Positions 53,317 through 61,927 are shown, counted from the first letter of the stretch. The stretch is 64,000 nt of DNA from Pseudomonas matsuisoli (GCF_014647635.1 NZ_BMPO01000004.1:1-64000); one strand, 5' to 3'. Notes: a model not told the origin generated them from the letters alone. Numbers and translations are program-made.

Positions 53317-55035
53317 ATGGAACACAACGTCCCCTTGATCTCGACCCTGGCGGTTGGCTTCGGCTTGGCCCTCATTCTCGGCTTCGTCGCTGAAAAGATC
53401 CGGCTTCCCGCGCTGATTGGCTACTTGTGCGCCGGCATCGTCATCGGTCCGGCGACACCGGGCTTCGTGGCTGACGTGAAGCTCGCATCCGAGCTGATGG
53501 AAATCGGCGTGATGCTGCTGATGTTCGGGGTCGGTCTGCACTTCTCGCTCGGCGACCTGATGTCAGTGAAGAAGATCGCCGTACCCGGTGCCGTCGTGCA
53601 GATGGGGCTCGCTACGGTACTGGGCATGGGCATCGCCTATTCATGGGGATGGAGTCCGGGCGCTTCGTTGGTGTTTGGCCTGTCGCTGTCCTGCGCGAGC
53701 ACCGTGGTGCTGCTCAAGGCGCTCGAAGCGCGCGGCATCCTGGATTCCATGAACGGCCGCATCGCGGTGGGTTGGCTGGTCGTCGAAGACCTGGCGACCG
53801 TCATGATGCTGGTACTGCTGCCGCCACTGTCCGGCGTGCTCGGCGGCCCGGTCGATCCGGCCAGTGCGCAACACCCCCTCTGGTACACAATCGGCATGAC
53901 GCTGCTACAGGTCGCAGGCTTTCTCGCCTTGATGCTGATCGTGGGGCGCCGGGTGCTGCCGTGGCTGCTCATGCACGTGGCCAAGGTCGGCTCCCGGGAG
54001 CTGTTCACCTTGTCGGTCATCGCCGCTGCGATCGGGATCGCCTACGGTGCTGCGATGTTGTTCCACGTGTCGTTCGCGCTGGGCGCGTTCTTCGCCGGCA
54101 TGGTGATGCGCGAATCGGATCTCAGCCACCGCGCAGCAGAAGAATCACTGCCGCTGCGTGACGCATTCGCCGTGCTGTTCTTCGTTTCGGTCGGCATGCT
54201 GTTCGACCCGATGGTGTTGATCGAAGAGCCGATTCACGTGCTCGCTGTGGTCGCCATTATCGTGGTTGGCAAATCGATCGCTGCTGCCGCCCTAGTCGTC
54301 GCCTTCCGCTACCCCTTGAACACTGCCCTGACCGTTGCGGCCAGCCTTGCGCAGATCGGCGAGTTCTCGTTCATCCTGGCCGGCCTGGGTGTCAGCCTGG
54401 GGCTGCTGCCGCAGGAAGGTTTGAGCCTGGTGCTGGCCGGCGCATTGATTTCCATCGCGCTGAACCCCGTGGTGTTCGGCTTGATCAAGCCCATCAAGAC
54501 GCTTGTACTGAGCAAGTCCGCGTTGGCCCGCAAGCTCGAGCATCGTGAAGATCCGCTGTCCGTCCTCCCGCAAAGTACCGAGCGCAAGTACCTCGCAGGC
54601 CAGGTCGTTCTGGTCGGCTATGGCCGCGTAGGGCGACGTATCGCGCGAGCGCTGGACGAGCGGAACATCCCGTTCGTGGTGGTCGAGCAGAATCGTGAGC
54701 GTGTGGAGCAGATTCGTAACCAGGGCATGGTGGCGGTCAGCGGCGATTCGGCGGAGCCCGCCACGCTGATCCAGGCGCACATCATGAAAGCGGCCATGCT
54801 CGTTATCGCAACGCCCGATCCATTGAACGTGCAACGCATGACGGAGACCGCACGGACATTGAATCCGGAAATTGAAGTGGTTATACGCACCCACAGCGCA
54901 GATGCCGTGGAGATCTTCCGACGCGACAACCTGGGGCAAGTATTCTTCGACGAAGAAGAGCTAGCACGCGGTATGAAGGGCTACATCCTGTCCAAGTTCG
55001 CACCGCAGGAAGAGCCTGCCAAGGCGCATGCGTAG
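53317..55035 (+). CDS. ybaL: YbaL-family cation:proton antiporter (KefB-like) with RCK domain
   Basis: A 572-residue CPA2 antiporter. The N-terminal ~390 residues hold about twelve transmembrane helices (VGFGLALILGFVAEKIRLPALIGYLCAGIVIGP; LSLSCASTVVLLKALEARG; VGWLVVEDLATVMMLVLLPPL). The C-terminal RCK/TrkA-N domain starts at about residue 428 with GQVVLVGYGRVGRRIARALDERN, a complete NAD-binding GxGxxG. It is of the YbaL/KefB type, probably exporting potassium in exchange for protons under nucleotide control. No KefF-like ancillary subunit is adjacent. A gene of the same family in Pseudomonas has the same length. Confidence 0.93.
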   Translation: MEHNVPLISTLAVGFGLALILGFVAEKIRLPALIGYLCAGIVIGPATPGFVADVKLASELMEIGVMLLMFGVGLHFSLGDLMSVKKIAVPGAVVQMGLATVLGMGIAYSWGWSPGASLVFGLSLSCASTVVLLKALEARGILDSMNGRIAVGWLVVEDLATVMMLVLLPPLSGVLGGPVDPASAQHPLWYTIGMTLLQVAGFLALMLIVGRRVLPWLLMHVAKVGSRELFTLSVIAAAIGIAYGAAMLFHVSFALGAFFAGMVMRESDLSHRAAEESLPLRDAFAVLFFVSVGMLFDPMVLIEEPIHVLAVVAIIVVGKSIAAAALVVAFRYPLNTALTVAASLAQIGEFSFILAGLGVSLGLLPQEGLSLVLAGALISIALNPVVFGLIKPIKTLVLSKSALARKLEHREDPLSVLPQSTERKYLAGQVVLVGYGRVGRRIARALDERNIPFVVVEQNRERVEQIRNQGMVAVSGDSAEPATLIQAHIMKAAMLVIATPDPLNVQRMTETARTLNPEIEVVIRTHSADAVEIFRRDNLGQVFFDEEELARGMKGYILSKFAPQEEPAKAHA

Positions 55036-55075
55036 GTGTGTTCCAAAGGGTCTTCGCGGCTGTTACGAGGCAAAT

Positions 55076-55172
55076 CGTAGGGTGGAAAACGGCAAAGCCT
55101 TTTCCTCCTAGCGGGCCTGAATCGCATGGCGCATTTTGGGTGGATGATCGCTTCGCGCGTCATCCACCCTAC
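55076..55172. repeat. GTAGGGTGG-family inverted repeat
   Basis: CGTAGGGTGGAAAACGGC at the left and, after about 45 bases, GGGTGGATGATCGC...GCGCGTCATCCACCC closing with TAC. The right part (55138-55172) is itself a stem-loop with ATGATCGCTTCGCGCGTCAT in the centre. Same family as 17373-17482. Confidence 0.8.
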
Positions 55173-55235
55173 CTACTGCCGTGGGACGTTGCTCGGGGAA
55201 ATCCAACGCACTTGCAGGAAGACGCCAAGGCTTTT

Positions 55236-55324
55236 TGTAGGAGCCCATTTATGGGCGATCGCGGCCGTGCCAATCGCCACCGCCTTACCTATCACGCTCG
55301 ATCGCCCATGAATGGGCTCCTACA
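55236..55324. repeat. REP-like inverted repeat, TGTAGGAGCCCATTTATGGGC
   Basis: TGTAGGAGCCCATTTATGGG followed by CGATCGCGG, and at the right CGATCGCCCATGAATGGGCT ending CCTACA. The stem is about 25 bp. It is a variant of the TGTAGGAGCC family in which the core is a GCCCAT...ATGGGC palindrome. The gap 55036-55565 between ybaL and the Nramp-like gene has no coding sequence. Confidence 0.9.
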
Positions 55325-55522
55325 GGGTTCTGTACATTCGTAAAAAGGTGCGGACTCGGGATGGCGTTACGCCTATGTCGATAGGGGCAGTGTGGGATTA
55401 AAGCGTCAGTCAGCCCAAAAAAAACATCATTGATCGAGTTGGAATGTCGGATTGAGGCAGGCCGCCTTACCCGTTGCAGGACCGTCAATTCTGGTCCCAT
55501 GCCGCCACCGTTGCAGTGACGG

Positions 55523-55558
55523 AAAAAAGGGGTCGAGGTGCAAAGCAACCCCGACCCC
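55523..55558 (-). terminator. Rho-independent terminator of the Nramp-like gene
   Basis: On the minus strand GGGGTCGGGGT and ACCTCGACCCC form a stem around TGCTTTGC, followed by TTTTTT. It begins 7 bases after the stop codon at 55566, an ideal place. Confidence 0.9.
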
Positions 55559-55565
55559 AAGCCCC

Positions 55566-56864
55566 TTAACCTAGCAATTCAGAACCCAGTTGGAACGCAA
55601 CCCAAAGCGCGAGTACCGTCGCGGCGCCCAGCGCCAGGTTCTCGAACCAGTTGTTGCGGTACTCACCGAGCAGTTTCTTCTGGTTCGACATGATCAGCAG
55701 ACCCAGCGAGATCACCGGCAGGCCGACGATGTTCAAGGCGTTCACTGCGATGGTCAGGGTCACAAAATCCGGCATGCCGGGCAGCGACCAGATCAGCGGG
55801 GTGATCAGTACGAACAAGAGGAACCACTTGTGCATCGGGTCCTTGTGGAACGTCTTACCGTACTTCTCGCGACGCCCTGGACGGATGTGTTGCAGTGCAT
55901 CGGTGATCAGCATCGGGAAGGCAGTAGTCTTGCCGGCGACACTGGCGAACAGTGTCGCGAACGCACCGACGAAGAACAGGTACCAACCTGTAGGGCCGAA
56001 GAACATCTGCAACGCCGCGCCGAGGTCATCGAGCGTGTCTACCTGAAGCCCGTTCGGACGCAGAATCTCCGCACCCACAACCCAGATCGCCAGGTTGATG
56101 ATGATGCCCACGCAAACGGCGAAGAGCAGGTCGTTACGCTGAATGCGCTTGTGCTCCGGGCCCGTCCAGCCCTTTTCTTTCATCACGTACGGCAGCACGA
56201 AGTTGGCGATCGAGCCCGCCACCGCACCGATCACGGATACCGCCACGATCAGCGCGCCGTGCACGCCTTGGTCCGGCGGAATGCTGAAGCCGATAGTGCC
56301 GGCAGCAATGCCGCCCCAATCCGGTCCTGACATGATCGCCAGTGCCAGGAAGGCCAACGTCATCAGGCACAGCAAGCCTTTCATGACGCCTTCGATCACG
56401 CTGTAGATGCTACGGCCCACGAGCAACCAGACCGCGATGGCAACAGCCATCGAACACACCAGCGGCGCATTCCAACCAATCAACGTCGCCAGCGCTTCAC
56501 CTGCGCCTTTGAGCATGTAGGCGTTGGTGAGGTGGCCCATCAGCAATGCATAGCCGAACAGGAACCAGGCGAAACCGGGATGTAGTTGCGCGTAGCCGCC
56601 GAGAATACTTAGCCCTTGGTTATTACAGAGCTGAAACCGCGCCATGATGTTGACGATGAGAAAACGTAGCAGCAACGAGACGGCGAGCACCCACATCATG
56701 GCGTAGCCGTAGTTGGCCCCCGCCACGGACGACGTGATCAGATCTCCCGCGCCAAGCCAGGACAACACGGCGATGATGCCGGGACCTAGCATCTTTATCG
56801 CTTTTGCCAGGACAGAAGAGGAGCCTTCGGACACCTCTTTGCCGGCGACATTGGTACGAGCCAT
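55566..56864 (-). CDS. Nramp-family (SLC11-like) transporter lacking canonical metal-site motifs
   Basis: A 432-residue protein with eleven or so transmembrane segments of the Nramp fold. In helix 1 the canonical DPGN is replaced by GAGD (in VLSWLGAGDLITSSVAGANYGYAMMW); in helix 6 the canonical MPH motif is absent (AVIGAVAGSIANFVLPYVMKEKG). The rest, including SWxGAGD-like placement and the tail NQKKLLGEYRNNWFENLALGA, is Nramp-like. The ATG at 56864 is favoured because codons upstream to 56924 show no hydrophobic start. It is divergent from a 2-hydroxyacid dehydrogenase gene. It may carry magnesium, another ion or an organic solute rather than Mn/Fe. Confidence 0.85.
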   Translation of the reverse strand: MARTNVAGKEVSEGSSSVLAKAIKMLGPGIIAVLSWLGAGDLITSSVAGANYGYAMMWVLAVSLLLRFLIVNIMARFQLCNNQGLSILGGYAQLHPGFAWFLFGYALLMGHLTNAYMLKGAGEALATLIGWNAPLVCSMAVAIAVWLLVGRSIYSVIEGVMKGLLCLMTLAFLALAIMSGPDWGGIAAGTIGFSIPPDQGVHGALIVAVSVIGAVAGSIANFVLPYVMKEKGWTGPEHKRIQRNDLLFAVCVGIIINLAIWVVGAEILRPNGLQVDTLDDLGAALQMFFGPTGWYLFFVGAFATLFASVAGKTTAFPMLITDALQHIRPGRREKYGKTFHKDPMHKWFLLFVLITPLIWSLPGMPDFVTLTIAVNALNIVGLPVISLGLLIMSNQKKLLGEYRNNWFENLALGAATVLALWVAFQLGSELLG

Positions 56865-57204
56865 GAGCAGGCCTCCATATTGTTTTTGTAGGAATGACAC
56901 CTGAAGCTGGACATAAGACATCACACAACAACAAGGATTGCAATGCTGGCACTGATAACGCTACCAACATCCGATCACAGGTCATACGACATAGCATCCG
57001 GGCATCGACGAACCTGTCATGGACGCCCCTTTCCGATGCTTCCAACAGGTTCGTAGCGGAACTCGAGCCGGATTGATCTTCAAGCCAAGATGTCATACAA
57101 CTGGTCAGAATTCGTGATCTTTTGGTGTCTAGCTGAACCCAGCGCGCCGTACGCGCCCTAAGATCGCGCTATAACAACACCGCAATCCATTGCAGGAGAC
57201 GTCC
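56865..57204. promoter_or_regulatory. 340-bp divergent regulatory region with a repeated GTCATACRA motif
   Basis: Two copies of a short motif, GTCATACGA (56981-56989) and GTCATACAA (57092-57100), both on the plus strand and 111 bp apart. They resemble half or full sites of FadR/VanR-type GntR regulators (NGTNNNACNA). No gene is seen in this gap. Confidence 0.5.
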
Positions 57205-58158
57205 ATGAGCCAAGCTTCCCAACGCCCGCAGTTGCTGATGATGGGTCAGCTGTTACCCGCGCTCGTCGAGCGTATTGAGCAGACGTACGATGTACATCGC
57301 TTTTGGGAGGTCCAGGACAAAACGGCTTGGCTAAAAGCGAACGCCGACAAGATCGATGGCATCGCCACGAGTGGCGTCTTTGGCGCGAAAAAAGAGCTGA
57401 TCGACGCGTTGCCCAAGCTAAAAGCGATCATCAGCTTCGGTGTTGGCTACGACTCCATCGATATCGGCGCCGCACGCGACCGGGGTGTGATCGTCACCAA
57501 CACACCCGGCGTACTGGACAACTGCGTTGCCGATACGGCGTTCTCGATCCTTCTGGCGCTCGGTCGTCGCGTGTGCGAAGCCGACCGCTTCGTTCGCGCC
57601 GGCCAATGGCCGCAAGGGCGCTTCCCGCTGTCGGGCAGCATTGGCGGCAAGGTGTGCGGCATCGTTGGTCTCGGAAATATTGGCCGCGCGATTGCCAAGC
57701 GCGCCGAAGCCTTCGGTATGACCATCGCCTACCACAACCGTAGTCGCCGCAACGACGTGGATTACACCTATCACGAAACCTTGGAAGGCTTGCTCGAGGC
57801 CTCTGATTACGCCGTGCTGGTCGTACCAGGCGGAGGCAGCACAGACCATCTGATCGGGGCAGAACAGCTCAAGGCCCTTGGCCCGAAAGGCTACCTCGTG
57901 AATATCGCACGGGGTTCCGTAGTGGATCAGGACGCGCTGATCGGCGCACTCAAGGACGGCACGATCGCCGGCGCGGCATTGGACGTGTTCGCTGACGAAC
58001 CGAACGTTCCGGCTGACCTGATGGGGATGGATAACGTGGTGCTGACACCGCACATCGGCAGCGGTACTCACGAAACCCGCCAAGCGATGGCCGACCTGTT
58101 CTACGACAATCTCGAAGGCGTCTTCCGCCGCGGCGAAGCCGTCACGCAAGTACGCTGA
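57205..58158 (+). CDS. D-2-hydroxyacid dehydrogenase (GhrB/GyaR-like)
   Basis: A 317-residue NAD(P)H-dependent dehydrogenase. Cofactor motif VCGIVGLGNIGRAIAKRAEAFG at about residue 155; catalytic Arg in NIARGSVVDQ, Glu in FADEPNVP and His in LTPHIGSGTHETR. The N-terminal MSQASQRPQLLMMGQLLPALVERIEQTYD resembles proteobacterial glyoxylate/hydroxypyruvate or 2-ketogluconate reductases. AGGAGA precedes the ATG at 57205. Divergence from the Nramp-like transporter suggests shared regulation. Substrate not determined. Confidence 0.9.
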   Translation: MSQASQRPQLLMMGQLLPALVERIEQTYDVHRFWEVQDKTAWLKANADKIDGIATSGVFGAKKELIDALPKLKAIISFGVGYDSIDIGAARDRGVIVTNTPGVLDNCVADTAFSILLALGRRVCEADRFVRAGQWPQGRFPLSGSIGGKVCGIVGLGNIGRAIAKRAEAFGMTIAYHNRSRRNDVDYTYHETLEGLLEASDYAVLVVPGGGSTDHLIGAEQLKALGPKGYLVNIARGSVVDQDALIGALKDGTIAGAALDVFADEPNVPADLMGMDNVVLTPHIGSGTHETRQAMADLFYDNLEGVFRRGEAVTQVR

Positions 58159-58189
58159 CCTGCCCAAGCCGTCTCGCGCCACTTCCCTT

Positions 58190-58212
58190 GTGGGAGCGGC
58201 GCGAGCCCGCAC
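58190..58212. repeat. Single REP-like unit
   Basis: GTGGGAGCGGCGCGAGCCCGC, a diverged unit of the GTGGGAGCGGGCC family, lies between the convergent 2-hydroxyacid dehydrogenase and glutaredoxin-MauE genes. Confidence 0.7.
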
Positions 58213-58216
58213 TGGG

Positions 58217-58963
58217 CTAGCGAAACAACATCCAGACCGCCATCGCGACCATCATCAGGTTCTCGGTTAACGAAATGAAGCCGAGCGGCACATTCCCACT
58301 GCCGCCAACGCAGGCGCACCTCAACTCGCGCTTATCGATGTAGACGGCCTTGAACACCGACATGGCACCAACGCTGCCGATGAACAGTGCCACGGGAACC
58401 GCAACCCATAGCAGCGCCCCGGCGATCATGAGGATGCCCGCCAATGCTTCACCGAATGGATACGCGTACGCATAGGGGACATAGCGCTGGGCGAGTAGGT
58501 CGTAGCCAAGAAACATCGTCGAAAAGCGTTCGACATCCTGAAGCTTGAGGATCGCCAGCACGCACATGCTGAAAGCAATGAACCACTCCAGCGTACGCAA
58601 CGTCAGCAGCGCACCCAGGCTGGCCCAGCTGGCCGCCAGGGCCATGAGCGCAGCCACTGCAAACACCGCCATCACGGGCGTATAGCTTTTCTCGTCCGGT
58701 TTCGCGGCGGGCTGGCCGAAGTATTCGCGGAGCGCGTCGTACCCACCGATTCGCTGGCCCCCGATGAATACCTGCGGCGTGCTATCGACCCCATGCTCGG
58801 CCTTGAACGCATCGGTCTGTGCCCGCGTTTCCAGCCAGTGGTCCTCTATGGCATAGCCCTTTCGTCGGAGCAGATCTTTCGCTTTCAGTCCGAACGGGCA
58901 CAGGTGGCCGGGCATGACCATCCGGTAGAGGACGGCCTCGCGGCCACGGTTCATCGAAGGCAT
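58217..58963 (-). CDS. Glutaredoxin-MauE fusion protein
   Basis: A 248-residue two-part protein. Residues about 10-80 are a glutaredoxin with active site CPFG (monothiol: the second Cys is Gly) in YRMVMPGHLCPFGLKAKDLLRRKG, the TPQVFIGG cis-proline loop and GGYDALREYFG. Residues about 95-248 contain four transmembrane helices of the MauE/DoxX-like family, ending with CACVGGSGNVPLGFISLTENLMM, where Cys-x-Cys may be redox-active. AGGAG precedes the ATG at 58963. It would exchange thiols across or at the membrane. No methylamine dehydrogenase is near, so the partner is unknown. Confidence 0.88.
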   Translation of the reverse strand: MPSMNRGREAVLYRMVMPGHLCPFGLKAKDLLRRKGYAIEDHWLETRAQTDAFKAEHGVDSTPQVFIGGQRIGGYDALREYFGQPAAKPDEKSYTPVMAVFAVAALMALAASWASLGALLTLRTLEWFIAFSMCVLAILKLQDVERFSTMFLGYDLLAQRYVPYAYAYPFGEALAGILMIAGALLWVAVPVALFIGSVGAMSVFKAVYIDKRELRCACVGGSGNVPLGFISLTENLMMVAMAVWMLFR

Positions 58964-59123
58964 GGCATCTCCTATGGCACCGAAGTATCACCTAGGTGCC
59001 GACCGTCGAGACGCTGCGAAAATTCCATAGGGGTGTCGCCGGTCGCATCGTGCGGAACAACATGGCTGTGCCGGGCTCTGCCGAAGAGAGGGTTCTGAAA
59101 CACCCGTCTGCTGGAGGTGAACC

Positions 59124-60482
59124 ATGGCTTCCCCCTCGACCCGCCGTGTGCCGCACTTCAGGCGTCCGAACGAAGACGCTCTGCCCGACGTATCTGACCT
59201 ATTGGCACGGTACGCCGAGCCGTTGCCGGATATGGACAGCGACACGTTTGGCGCGCTGTTCGACCGCTACGCCGATGCCAGGGTCGTGCTCATTGGGGAG
59301 TCAACGCACGGTACCGCAGAGTTCTACCGTGCACGTGCTGCTATCACTCGCCGGCTCATCGAGCAACATGGCTTTTCCATCGTTACGGTTGAGGCCGATT
59401 GGCCGGATGCGGCACGCATCGACCGATACGTCCGCGGTCTGGGACCGTCCAGCCTGGAAGAACATGCGTTCGCGCGCTTCCCGACTTGGATGTGGCGCAA
59501 TACCGAGGTCGAATCCTTCACCCGTTGGCTAGAGGGGTTCAATGCGACGTTGCCGAGCGAGGCAAGGGTCGAATTCCGTGGGCTCGACATCTACAGCCTA
59601 CGCAGCTCGCTGCAGGAGGTTCTGCGCTACCTCGACGAAACCGACGCCGAGCATGCCAGGGAGGCGCGAGATCGCTACGCCTGTCTCTCGCCATGGTTGG
59701 AAGATCCGGCACGCTATGGCCACTTCGTCGAGCGTGGCGCGGAACATTCCTGCGAAGCCAAAGTGGTGGAACAGCTGTACGCATTACTGGAAAAACGCCT
59801 GGAAAACTGTATCGCCGATGAGGAGTCCCTCTTTCAAGCGACTCAGAATGCGCGTGTCGTGTGGGCGGCTGAGCAATACTACCGCGCCATGTTCCGCGGC
59901 TCGGGCACCTCTTGGAATCTACGAGACCGGCACATGTTCGACACCCTGCAACGGCTGTTGGAAAACCGTGGACCGGGTGCAAAAGCCGTGGTGTGGGCAC
60001 ACAACGCGCATGTGGGCAATTCGGGCGCGACGGCAATGGGCTGGCGTGGTGAGTTCAACCTTGGCGAACTGTGCCGCACCGCCTTCGGGCGGCAGGCCGT
60101 ACTGCTGGGCATGAGCACGGACCGCGGCGAGGTTGTCGCGGCCGATAAATGGGATGGCGACACGCGCGTGATGCAGGTATTGCCGTCGCGAGAAGACAGT
60201 TGGGAGCGGCAATTTCTCAAGGCCGGGATTCCCGCCTCATTGACTAGCTGGCGCGATCATACGGACCAAGCGCTGCACGAGGCGCTCGCCGAGCCGCGAT
60301 TGGAACGCGCTATCGGCGTCATCTACCGTCCGGGTACCGAGCGCTACAGCCACTATTTCGAAGCCGTGCTCAACGAGCAGTTCGACGCGCTGCTCTGGTT
60401 CGAACAAACGTATGCGTTAACGCCGCTACCGACGCCGTCGAGCGACAGCCGAGAACGCGACACCTTCCCGTTCGGGGTCTAG
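59124..60482 (+). CDS. Erythromycin esterase family protein
   Basis: A 452-residue protein of the EreA/EreB superfamily. The motif GESTHGT at residues 58-64 (Glu59, His62), VEADWPDAARID (Glu90) and WAHNAHVGN (two His, third pair) correspond to the catalytic residues of Ere enzymes. Chromosomal members are widespread and most are not known to hydrolyse macrolides, so a housekeeping role is more likely. GGAGG lies 8 bases before the ATG. The next gene, a phosphoribosyltransferase, begins 2 bp after the stop, a pairing seen in other genomes. Confidence 0.92.
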   Translation: MASPSTRRVPHFRRPNEDALPDVSDLLARYAEPLPDMDSDTFGALFDRYADARVVLIGESTHGTAEFYRARAAITRRLIEQHGFSIVTVEADWPDAARIDRYVRGLGPSSLEEHAFARFPTWMWRNTEVESFTRWLEGFNATLPSEARVEFRGLDIYSLRSSLQEVLRYLDETDAEHAREARDRYACLSPWLEDPARYGHFVERGAEHSCEAKVVEQLYALLEKRLENCIADEESLFQATQNARVVWAAEQYYRAMFRGSGTSWNLRDRHMFDTLQRLLENRGPGAKAVVWAHNAHVGNSGATAMGWRGEFNLGELCRTAFGRQAVLLGMSTDRGEVVAADKWDGDTRVMQVLPSREDSWERQFLKAGIPASLTSWRDHTDQALHEALAEPRLERAIGVIYRPGTERYSHYFEAVLNEQFDALLWFEQTYALTPLPTPSSDSRERDTFPFGV

Positions 60483-60484
60483 GC

Positions 60485-61135
60485 ATGCCTCGCTATCGGG
60501 ATCGACGCAGTGCAGGCAAGCTGTTGTTGGACGCGCTCCGACCTTCGTTACAAGAAACGCCCGTCGTGCTCGCCCTGCCCCGTGGAGGCGTCCCTGTCGC
60601 ATTCGAGATCGCCATGGCACTGAACGCGCCACTGGATCTATTGCTCGTGCGCAAGATCGGCGTACCGGGCCGGGAAGAATTCGCCGTTGGCGCGATCGCC
60701 GAAGGTGACCCTTCCTACGCTGTGGCCGACCCGCGAACGCTGAGCTTCTTCCAGCTTTCGACCGAGTGGTTCGAACACGCCAAAGCCCTCCAACTGGAGG
60801 AGATCAAACGGCGGCGCTTAGCCTATGGCGGTGCCCGGCAGTGGATTTCATTGACAGGCAAAACGGTCGTAATCGTCGATGATGGCGTCGCGACCGGCAG
60901 CACCGCCCGCGTAGCACTCGAAGCAGCCGCAGCGGCCCGGCCATCGCGGCTGTTGTTCGCAACGCCGGTCGGTGCGTCGTCAGCACTGGCCAAGCTACGC
61001 CCGCAGGTGGACGACTGTATCTGCCCCTACATTCCCCAACCGTTTGAAGCGGTGGGTCAGCATTACGACGATTTCGAACAGACGACGGACGCTGAAGTAG
61101 TCGCGCTGCTCGAACAAGCGCGATCACGCCAGTGA
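60485..61135 (+). CDS. Phosphoribosyltransferase domain protein
   Basis: A 216-residue type I phosphoribosyltransferase. LALPRGGVPVAFEIA is the pyrophosphate loop; KTVVIVDDGVATGSTARVAL is the PRPP motif. LLVRKIGVPGREEFAVGAIAEGD and EAVGQHYDDFEQTTDAEVVALL are typical of the group found beside erythromycin-esterase or dienelactone-hydrolase genes. It is probably co-translated with the upstream gene (2-bp gap). Its substrate base is unknown. Confidence 0.93.
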   Translation: MPRYRDRRSAGKLLLDALRPSLQETPVVLALPRGGVPVAFEIAMALNAPLDLLLVRKIGVPGREEFAVGAIAEGDPSYAVADPRTLSFFQLSTEWFEHAKALQLEEIKRRRLAYGGARQWISLTGKTVVIVDDGVATGSTARVALEAAAAARPSRLLFATPVGASSALAKLRPQVDDCICPYIPQPFEAVGQHYDDFEQTTDAEVVALLEQARSRQ

Positions 61136-61138
61136 GCG

Positions 61139-61927
61139 TCAGCGCCCTTCAGCCATGGCGATCGCCTTCGCCCGCGCGGATTCCAATCCCGCGGCAACGG
61201 CTTCGTTGAACCCTGCACCCACCATCGCCTCCAGCCCTGCCGCGGTGACGCCGGCATAACCTCGCAAGGCCCCAACGATCTCGTCCGCACAATCCCCGGC
61301 CAACATCTGGCCGGCATCCACCACGGTACTGTGCGCGGCACGCCGGGCAATGTCAGGCGGCAACCCGGCAGCGCATGCGTGCGCCTCTAGCGCCTGCACC
61401 AACAGCGCGGCGTAGGCGGGCCCTGTACCACTCAAGCCAGAGAGATAGGTCAGCGCGTCTTCGGACGGCAGCGCCTGGGCCTCGCCGCATGTCTCGAACA
61501 TCTGCTGGACGAACATGCGATCACATTCGGTCGCGCCTGGGGCCGCGAACCAGGGCGTATAGGACCGGCGTAAGGACATGGCCGCATTCGGCATTGCCCG
61601 GATAACGCGCGGCGTATCCAGCCGGTCGCAAAGTTGCGGCAAGGGCGCTCCTGCAATAAGCGACACGACGAGTTTGTTGGCGCAGTGAATATCGAGCGCT
61701 TCGAGCTGTTCAGGGCGAACCGACAGCACGACACAGTCCGCCGCCTCGACCAACCGCTGGTTGTCGGTCAACACACGGACCTCGGGCCAGCGATCCGCGA
61801 ACGGATTCGCTCCGGAGGTATTGGCGATTATCAGATCCGACGGTGCCACGAGCCCTTGCTCGAGTACGCCCTCGCCCAGCGCCTTGCCCAGCCAACCGGA
61901 CCCACCAATGATGCCTACCGTCTTCAT
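61139..61927 (-). CDS. proC: Pyrroline-5-carboxylate reductase family protein
   Basis: A 262-residue dehydrogenase. N-terminal VGIIGGSGWLGKALGEGVLEQG is the cofactor fold; VLSVRPEQLEALD, RVIRAMPNAAMSL and the dimer helix ALTYLSGLSGTGPAYAALLVQALEA (with SGSGPAY-like SGTGPAY) follow the ProC pattern. The last residues GLESARAKAIAM match the family. It makes proline from pyrroline-5-carboxylate with NADPH; since most Pseudomonas also have a main proC beside yggS, this could be a second or related enzyme. It converges with the phosphoribosyltransferase, with 3 bp between stops. Confidence 0.82.
   Translation of the reverse strand: MKTVGIIGGSGWLGKALGEGVLEQGLVAPSDLIIANTSGANPFADRWPEVRVLTDNQRLVEAADCVVLSVRPEQLEALDIHCANKLVVSLIAGAPLPQLCDRLDTPRVIRAMPNAAMSLRRSYTPWFAAPGATECDRMFVQQMFETCGEAQALPSEDALTYLSGLSGTGPAYAALLVQALEAHACAAGLPPDIARRAAHSTVVDAGQMLAGDCADEIVGALRGYAGVTAAGLEAMVGAGFNEAVAAGLESARAKAIAMAEGR

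Noticed and set aside
59124-60482. Call of a macrolide-resistance gene
   Set aside because: Only family membership is visible; chromosomal relatives mostly lack demonstrated resistance, so it is listed as a family protein only.
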